A stretch of 41,798 nucleotides of DNA from Clostridiales bacterium. Its GTDB lineage: Bacteria; Bacillota; Clostridia; Christensenellales; Aristaeellaceae. This document shows, in pieces, positions 38,303 to 41,798 of this stretch; the stretch's first letter is position 1; every line of letters starts with the position of its first letter. The position numbers were made by a program, and so were the translations under genes. The notes beneath the pieces were generated by a model. The model did not search any database. It was not told the DNA's origin and saw only the letters and a list, made by a program, of their open reading frames with translations. The stretch spans positions 1 through 41,798 of the forward strand of contig JAAYOH010000096.1 of NCBI GenBank assembly GCA_012520375.1. The letters are read 5' to 3'.

Positions 38303-40865
38303 GCCAATCCCTCCCGATGCCAAGTTCCACTTTCAGGGGCACGCGAAGCTGTGCCGCCTGCTCCATCTCCCGCTGCAGGATCTCTGCGGCCCGGGGCACC
38401 TCGGCCTCTGGGGCCTCCACGATCAATTCGTCGTGCACCTGCAGGATCAGCCGGGCTTTGAGGTTTGCCTCCTGCAGGGCGCGGTCCACCCGGATCATGG
38501 CCAGTTTGATGATGTCGGCGGCCGTCCCCTGGATGGGGCTGTTCATGGCTGCCCGCTCGCCGAAGGACCGGGTGTTGAAGTTGGGGCTGGACAGCTCGGG
38601 CAGGTAGCGGCGCCTGCCGAACAAGGTGCTCACATAACCCTGGGTCTTGCCAAGGGCCACCTGGTCGTCCATGAAGCGCTTCACGCCCGGGTAGCGGGTC
38701 AGGTAGCGCCGGATGAAATTCGAAGCTTCTCCCACCGATACCCCGATGTTCCGGGCCAGGCCGAAGCTGGAGATGCCGTAGATGATGCCGAAATTCACCG
38801 CCTTGGCTGCGGAGCGCATTTCCCCGGACACGCGTTCGAGGGGCACGTCGTACACCTGGGCGGCGGTCTGGAGGTGGATGTCCGCGTCCTGCAGGAAAGC
38901 CTGCTTTAAGGCTGCGTCGTCCGAGAAATGGGCCATGACCCGCAGCTCTATCTGGCTGTAGTCGGCGTCCACCAACAGGCATCCTTCTTCCGCCACAAAG
39001 GCGCGGCGGATTTCCCGGCCCTCGGCGGTGCGCAGCGGGATATTCTGCAAATTGGGCTCGTTGCTGCTGATGCGGCCGGTGGCGGTGGCGGTCTGGTCGA
39101 AGGAGGTGTGGATGCGCCCGTCTGCCCCCTGCAGCCGCAACAGGGCGTCGATGTAGGTGCTTTTCAGCTTGAAGAAACGGCGATAGGCCAGCACCTGCCG
39201 GGCGATCTCGAAGTCATCCGCCAGGCCTTCCAACACGTCGGCGGCGGTGGAACGGTTTTTCTTCCCGGGCAGCCCCAACTCGTCGAAAAGCACCTGACCC
39301 AGCTGTTTGGGGGAGTTGAGGTTGAAACCATGCCCCGCCAGTTCGTAGATCCGGGCCTGCGCCCCGTCGATTTGCCCGTCGTAGAAAACGCCCAGTTCCC
39401 GGAGGGTCCCGGCGTCTACGGTGAAGCCGGCCTGCTCCATGCGGTACAGGGTACTTACCAGGGGGATCTCGATCTCCTCGTACAGGCGGCGGGCGCCGGT
39501 CTCCTCCAAGGCCTTTTTCTGGCGCAGGGACAACGCCCACAGGCCTGCCGCCGCGCCCCGCCCCCCTTCGGGAGCAAGGCCCGCATCTTCCAGCACCGCG
39601 TCGAGGCGATAGCTCTTTTTCCCCGCGTCCAGGGCATAGGCGGCCAGGGCGGTATCGAAGAAGGTGCCCCCTGGTACGAGGCCGGCGGGCAGGGCGTGGA
39701 GCAGGCCTTTCAGGTCGCAGACCACTTTCAGGCCCTTCCCGGCGATGTGCCCGGCGAAGGCGGTGAGGATGTCGGATTCCTGGATGCCCGGGCTCAGCAG
39801 GTCGCCCCCCGGCAGGATTTCGATCTGCTGCCCTTTTGGGGTGGCGCAGCTGTAGGGGGCCAGCGCCAGGTCGGCGTCCGAAGGCAGTTTTGCGGCCCAG
39901 GCGTTCAAGGCTTCCATGCCTTCGATCTCCCGCGGCGTCTGCCAGAGGGTGTGGGGCGCCGGGCCTTCCTCCGCTCCGGCGGGACCTTCTGCGGAAGGTT
40001 CCGGGGACAAAGCGCCCAGCCGGGCGATCAGCGCCCTGAGCTTGTAGCGCTCCAGGGTCGGGATTCCGTCGGTCAGTTCCCCCAGGGCGAAAGCCTCCTT
40101 GTCGAAGGGAACGGGGGCGTCCCGATGGATGGTGGCGATCCTGCGGGAGAAGACGGCTTGATCCGCATAGGTGGTCAGGCGCTCTTTCAATTTGCCCTTG
40201 GCTTCCAGGGCGCCCCGGCTCAGCACGGCATCCAGGGAGCCGTACTGGGCGAGCAGCTTGAGGGCGGTTTTTTCCCCCACCCCCGGGATGCCCGGGATGT
40301 TGTCGGAAGCGTCTCCCATCAGGCCCTTCAGGTCGATCATTTGATCGGGGGTGAGCCCGTAGGTCTGCATCAGGTAGTCCGGATCCACCCGCAGGGTGTC
40401 CGTAATGCCCCGCCGGGTGTACAGCACCGTGGTGTGGGGCCCGGCCAGCTGGAAGGCGTCCCGGTCGCCGGTGACCAAAAGGACCTGCATGCCCGCTTCT
40501 TCTCCTGCCCTGGACAGGGTCCCCAACAGGTCGTCCGCTTCGAAACCGGGCAGGGATACCCGGGAGATGTGCATGGCGTCCAGGATCTCCCGGAGGACGT
40601 CAAACTGGGGGGCCAGTTCCCGGGCCGTGGGGGGCCGCCCCGCCTTATACTCCGGATATTCCTCATGGCGGAAGGTGGGACCGTGCAGGTCGAAGGCAAC
40701 CGCCAGGCAGTGGGGCGCCTCCTCCTTGATGACCTTCAGCAGCATGGACAGAAAGCCGAACACCGCGTTGGTATACACGCCGTCCCCCGCATCCAGCAGG
40801 GGCAACGCATGAAACGCCCGGTGCATCAGCGAGTTGCCGTCCACGAGCACCAACTTTTCTCTCAC
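38286..40865 (-). CDS. polA: DNA polymerase I (proofreading domain inactive)
   Basis: An 859-residue family-A polymerase. The 5' nuclease domain occupies about 1-290 (LVLVDGNSLMHRAFHALPLL, GFEADDLLGTLSR, VTGDRDAFQLA, IPGIPGVGEKTALKLL). A reduced middle domain spans about 300-480. The polymerase domain has motif A (LVDADYSQIELRVMAHFSDD), motif B (RRYLPELSS, then AMNSPIQGTAADIIKLAMI) and motif C (LQVHDELIVEAPE). In the middle domain the DxE exonuclease motif is absent (DLALAPYSC), so no 3'-5' proofreading is expected. GTG 40865, with GGGAGG eight bases upstream, starts at the family's usual N-terminus. The much longer open frame upstream is antisense noise. Confidence 0.96.
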   Translation of the reverse strand: MREKLVLVDGNSLMHRAFHALPLLDAGDGVYTNAVFGFLSMLLKVIKEEAPHCLAVAFDLHGPTFRHEEYPEYKAGRPPTARELAPQFDVLREILDAMHISRVSLPGFEADDLLGTLSRAGEEAGMQVLLVTGDRDAFQLAGPHTTVLYTRRGITDTLRVDPDYLMQTYGLTPDQMIDLKGLMGDASDNIPGIPGVGEKTALKLLAQYGSLDAVLSRGALEAKGKLKERLTTYADQAVFSRRIATIHRDAPVPFDKEAFALGELTDGIPTLERYKLRALIARLGALSPEPSAEGPAGAEEGPAPHTLWQTPREIEGMEALNAWAAKLPSDADLALAPYSCATPKGQQIEILPGGDLLSPGIQESDILTAFAGHIAGKGLKVVCDLKGLLHALPAGLVPGGTFFDTALAAYALDAGKKSYRLDAVLEDAGLAPEGGRGAAAGLWALSLRQKKALEETGARRLYEEIEIPLVSTLYRMEQAGFTVDAGTLRELGVFYDGQIDGAQARIYELAGHGFNLNSPKQLGQVLFDELGLPGKKNRSTAADVLEGLADDFEIARQVLAYRRFFKLKSTYIDALLRLQGADGRIHTSFDQTATATGRISSNEPNLQNIPLRTAEGREIRRAFVAEEGCLLVDADYSQIELRVMAHFSDDAALKQAFLQDADIHLQTAAQVYDVPLERVSGEMRSAAKAVNFGIIYGISSFGLARNIGVSVGEASNFIRRYLTRYPGVKRFMDDQVALGKTQGYVSTLFGRRRYLPELSSPNFNTRSFGERAAMNSPIQGTAADIIKLAMIRVDRALQEANLKARLILQVHDELIVEAPEAEVPRAAEILQREMEQAAQLRVPLKVELGIGRDWHACKA

Positions 40866-40896
40866 GGTACATCCTCCCTTATACCTCGACTGGCAC

Positions 40897-40925
40897 ATTA
40901 TACTCGATTCATGGAAAAGTTTCAA
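40897..40925 (-). promoter_or_regulatory. Promoter of the polA-coaE-led transcript
   Basis: On the minus strand TTGAAA (40920-40925), a 17-bp spacer and TATAAT (40897-40902) predict a start near 40890, about 25 nt before polA. Genes downstream overlap or lie 20 bp apart to 32470, so this promoter may serve all six. Confidence 0.75.
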
Positions 40926-40996
40926 GCGCGGGGCAGGGGCAGCGTGGGTATCCGGCGCCTCGGTTTCAAAGCTTTCCCCGTTGTGGGCATACCAGG

Positions 40997-41798
40997 CTAA
41001 TACAGCACGTCTCCCGGCCGATATCCGGGGGGCAGGGGCTCCTCTTCCAGGAAGGGGAAGGACTCGTCCTGCAACACCGGCAGGAAGGCTTCGAAGGGGA
41101 TGCCGGGAAAGAGGCAGCCGTACTCGCTGGCGCCGAACCAGCCCCCTTCCACCGCCTTGCGGTGCAGGTCCCGGGCGAACTTGGTGCGGTTGCAGCAGTC
41201 GTGCACCGTCACGTCCCAGCCCTCCCGGGCGGCCCGGGCCATGAGCCTCAGGGTGAGCTCCCGGCTCCAGATGGGGGAGATATAGCCGGCGCGGCAGCAG
41301 TACAGGTTTTCCCCCAGGTAGTTGCCGATGTTGTTGGGGTTCAGGTGCAGCTCGGCGCAGTTGATGAACTGGATGCCCGTATCCAGGATGGCCCGCTGTT
41401 TTTGGCGAAAAGCCGCGAAGAATTCCGGGGTCATGGGGGTCTCGATGCCGATGCAGGGGATGTACCGACGGGCCAGGGCCATGTTGGCGATGACCTTGTC
41501 GGCGCAGCCCGAGGCGCCCAGGTTGAAGCGCAGCTCGTCCAGCCCCGCTTCCCCCAGGGCCCGCAGGGAGGGCTCGTCCGCCAGGGTGCCGTTGGTGTAC
41601 AGGTGCTGGTGGATGCCCGCTTCGTGGAACTTGCGGATGATGCCGTAGTACTTTTCGATCTCCAGATAGGGCTCCATGTACACGTAGGAAATGCCGGTGG
41701 GCTTTTTGGAGACGGACAGCAGCAGGTCCAGGTCCTCTTCCCGGAAGCGGGTGCCGCCGATCTCCCATAACCCCTCCCCGATGGGGGGCTGGCAGTCC
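40997..41798 (-). CDS. Radical SAM protein, 3' portion (runs off the window)
   Basis: At least 266 residues are visible. From the edge the frame reads DCQPPIGEGLWEIGGTRFRE, then GISYVYMEPYLEIEKYYGII. The barrel follows: GIHQHLYTNGTLADEPSLRA, AGLDELRFNLGAS, then YIPCIGIETPMTPEFFAAF. The later part has CAELHLNPNNIGNYLGE and DCCNRTKFARDL, with Cys residues (NLYCCRAG, HDCC) that could hold an auxiliary cluster. 'LYTNGTL' and 'ELRFNLGA' are characteristic beta-strand motifs of radical SAM barrels. The CxxxCxxC motif lies beyond the right edge. ATG 41683 is internal, not the true start. It ends 131 bp before the polA start, on the same strand. Substrate unknown. Confidence 0.8.
   Translation of the reverse strand, partial: DCQPPIGEGLWEIGGTRFREEDLDLLLSVSKKPTGISYVYMEPYLEIEKYYGIIRKFHEAGIHQHLYTNGTLADEPSLRALGEAGLDELRFNLGASGCADKVIANMALARRYIPCIGIETPMTPEFFAAFRQKQRAILDTGIQFINCAELHLNPNNIGNYLGENLYCCRAGYISPIWSRELTLRLMARAAREGWDVTVHDCCNRTKFARDLHRKAVEGGWFGASEYGCLFPGIPFEAFLPVLQDESFPFLEEEPLPPGYRPGDVLY

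Noticed and set aside
38928-41000. Long plus-strand open frame (690 codons) opposite polA
   Set aside because: Antisense of polA with low-complexity Gly/Gln/Val composition and no recognisable motif.
40866-41768. N-terminal extension of the polA frame by about 300 codons
   Set aside because: PolA similarity begins exactly at the GTG at 40865 behind a good ribosome site and promoter. The extension is an out-of-frame reading of the radical SAM gene.

Overview
The window looks like a chromosomal piece of a GC-rich member of the Firmicutes/Clostridia, probably an uncultured carbohydrate-degrading gut-type organism. The evidence is strong AGGAGG-type ribosome sites, consensus TTGACA/TATAAT promoters, a cdaA-cdaR c-di-AMP pair, a proofreading-defective PolA, many sugar-uptake and sugar-phosphate genes, UroD-like and Gfo/Idh/MocA proteins, and a heparinase-like protein. 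A Christensenellales-like lineage is a guess from gene content only. No rRNA, tRNA, CRISPR array, phage module or intact insertion sequence was recognised.

Layout. (1) 1-4.8 kb, visibly less GC-rich: two broken genes meeting head-on at about position 121 (a solute-binding protein fragment and a BadF/GlcNAc-kinase-like C-terminus), an amidohydrolase, a split chromate-transporter pair, and a leftward fructoselysine-type pair (frlB-like deglycase, frlD-like kinase). (2) 4.8-5.1 kb: two divergent perfect-consensus promoters and a 29-bp hairpin. (3) 5.1-13.8 kb, rightward operon: a decayed M24 peptidase gene, an RbsA/LsrA-type ABC importer (ATPase, two permeases, binding protein), a phosphotriesterase-like hydrolase, a creatinase-like M24 protein without the usual metal-binding aspartates, and a UroD-like protein. 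(4) 13.8-18.5 kb, leftward operon: RbsD/FucU mutarotase, L-xylulose-kinase-like FGGY kinase, UlaE-like 3-epimerase and a phosphomannose-isomerase-type cupin. It is transcribed from a strong promoter through the scar of two deleted genes. A strong hairpin separates the two convergent operons. (5) 18.6-22.7 kb, leftward: a P-loop ATPase, threonine synthase, a DUF4832-type protein and TrmO. (6) 22.8-30.7 kb, rightward: a Nudix hydrolase, a GH2/beta-mannosidase-like protein with a collapsed catalytic domain, a GNAT acetyltransferase, cdaA, cdaR, an acidic membrane protein, a MinD/ParA-like ATPase and a PIG-V-like glycosyltransferase. (7) 30.7-32.4 kb: gene scraps, a truncated FMN-binding/FAD flavoprotein, and a roughly 400-nt leader made of three degenerate tandem repeats. 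(8) 32.4-41.8 kb, leftward: polA, coaE, a lytic transglycosylase, a family-5 binding lipoprotein, a Gfo/Idh/MocA oxidoreductase and a heparinase-like protein, apparently one transcript ending at a strong hairpin. A radical SAM gene runs off the right edge.

How the parts fit. The most coherent catabolic proposal is region 4. The cupin could isomerise an aldopentose, RbsD/FucU would interconvert its anomers, the kinase would make L-xylulose 5-phosphate, and the UlaE-like enzyme would make L-ribulose 5-phosphate. The 4-epimerase needed to reach D-xylulose 5-phosphate is not in the window. Region 3 imports an unknown small molecule and supplies three hydrolase/lyase-type proteins with altered or uncertain active sites. 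The commonest oddity is gene debris (positions 1-590, 5148-5552, 18022-18440, 30743-31610). It points to repeated deletions or rearrangements or, for the head-on junctions, possible assembly chimeras.
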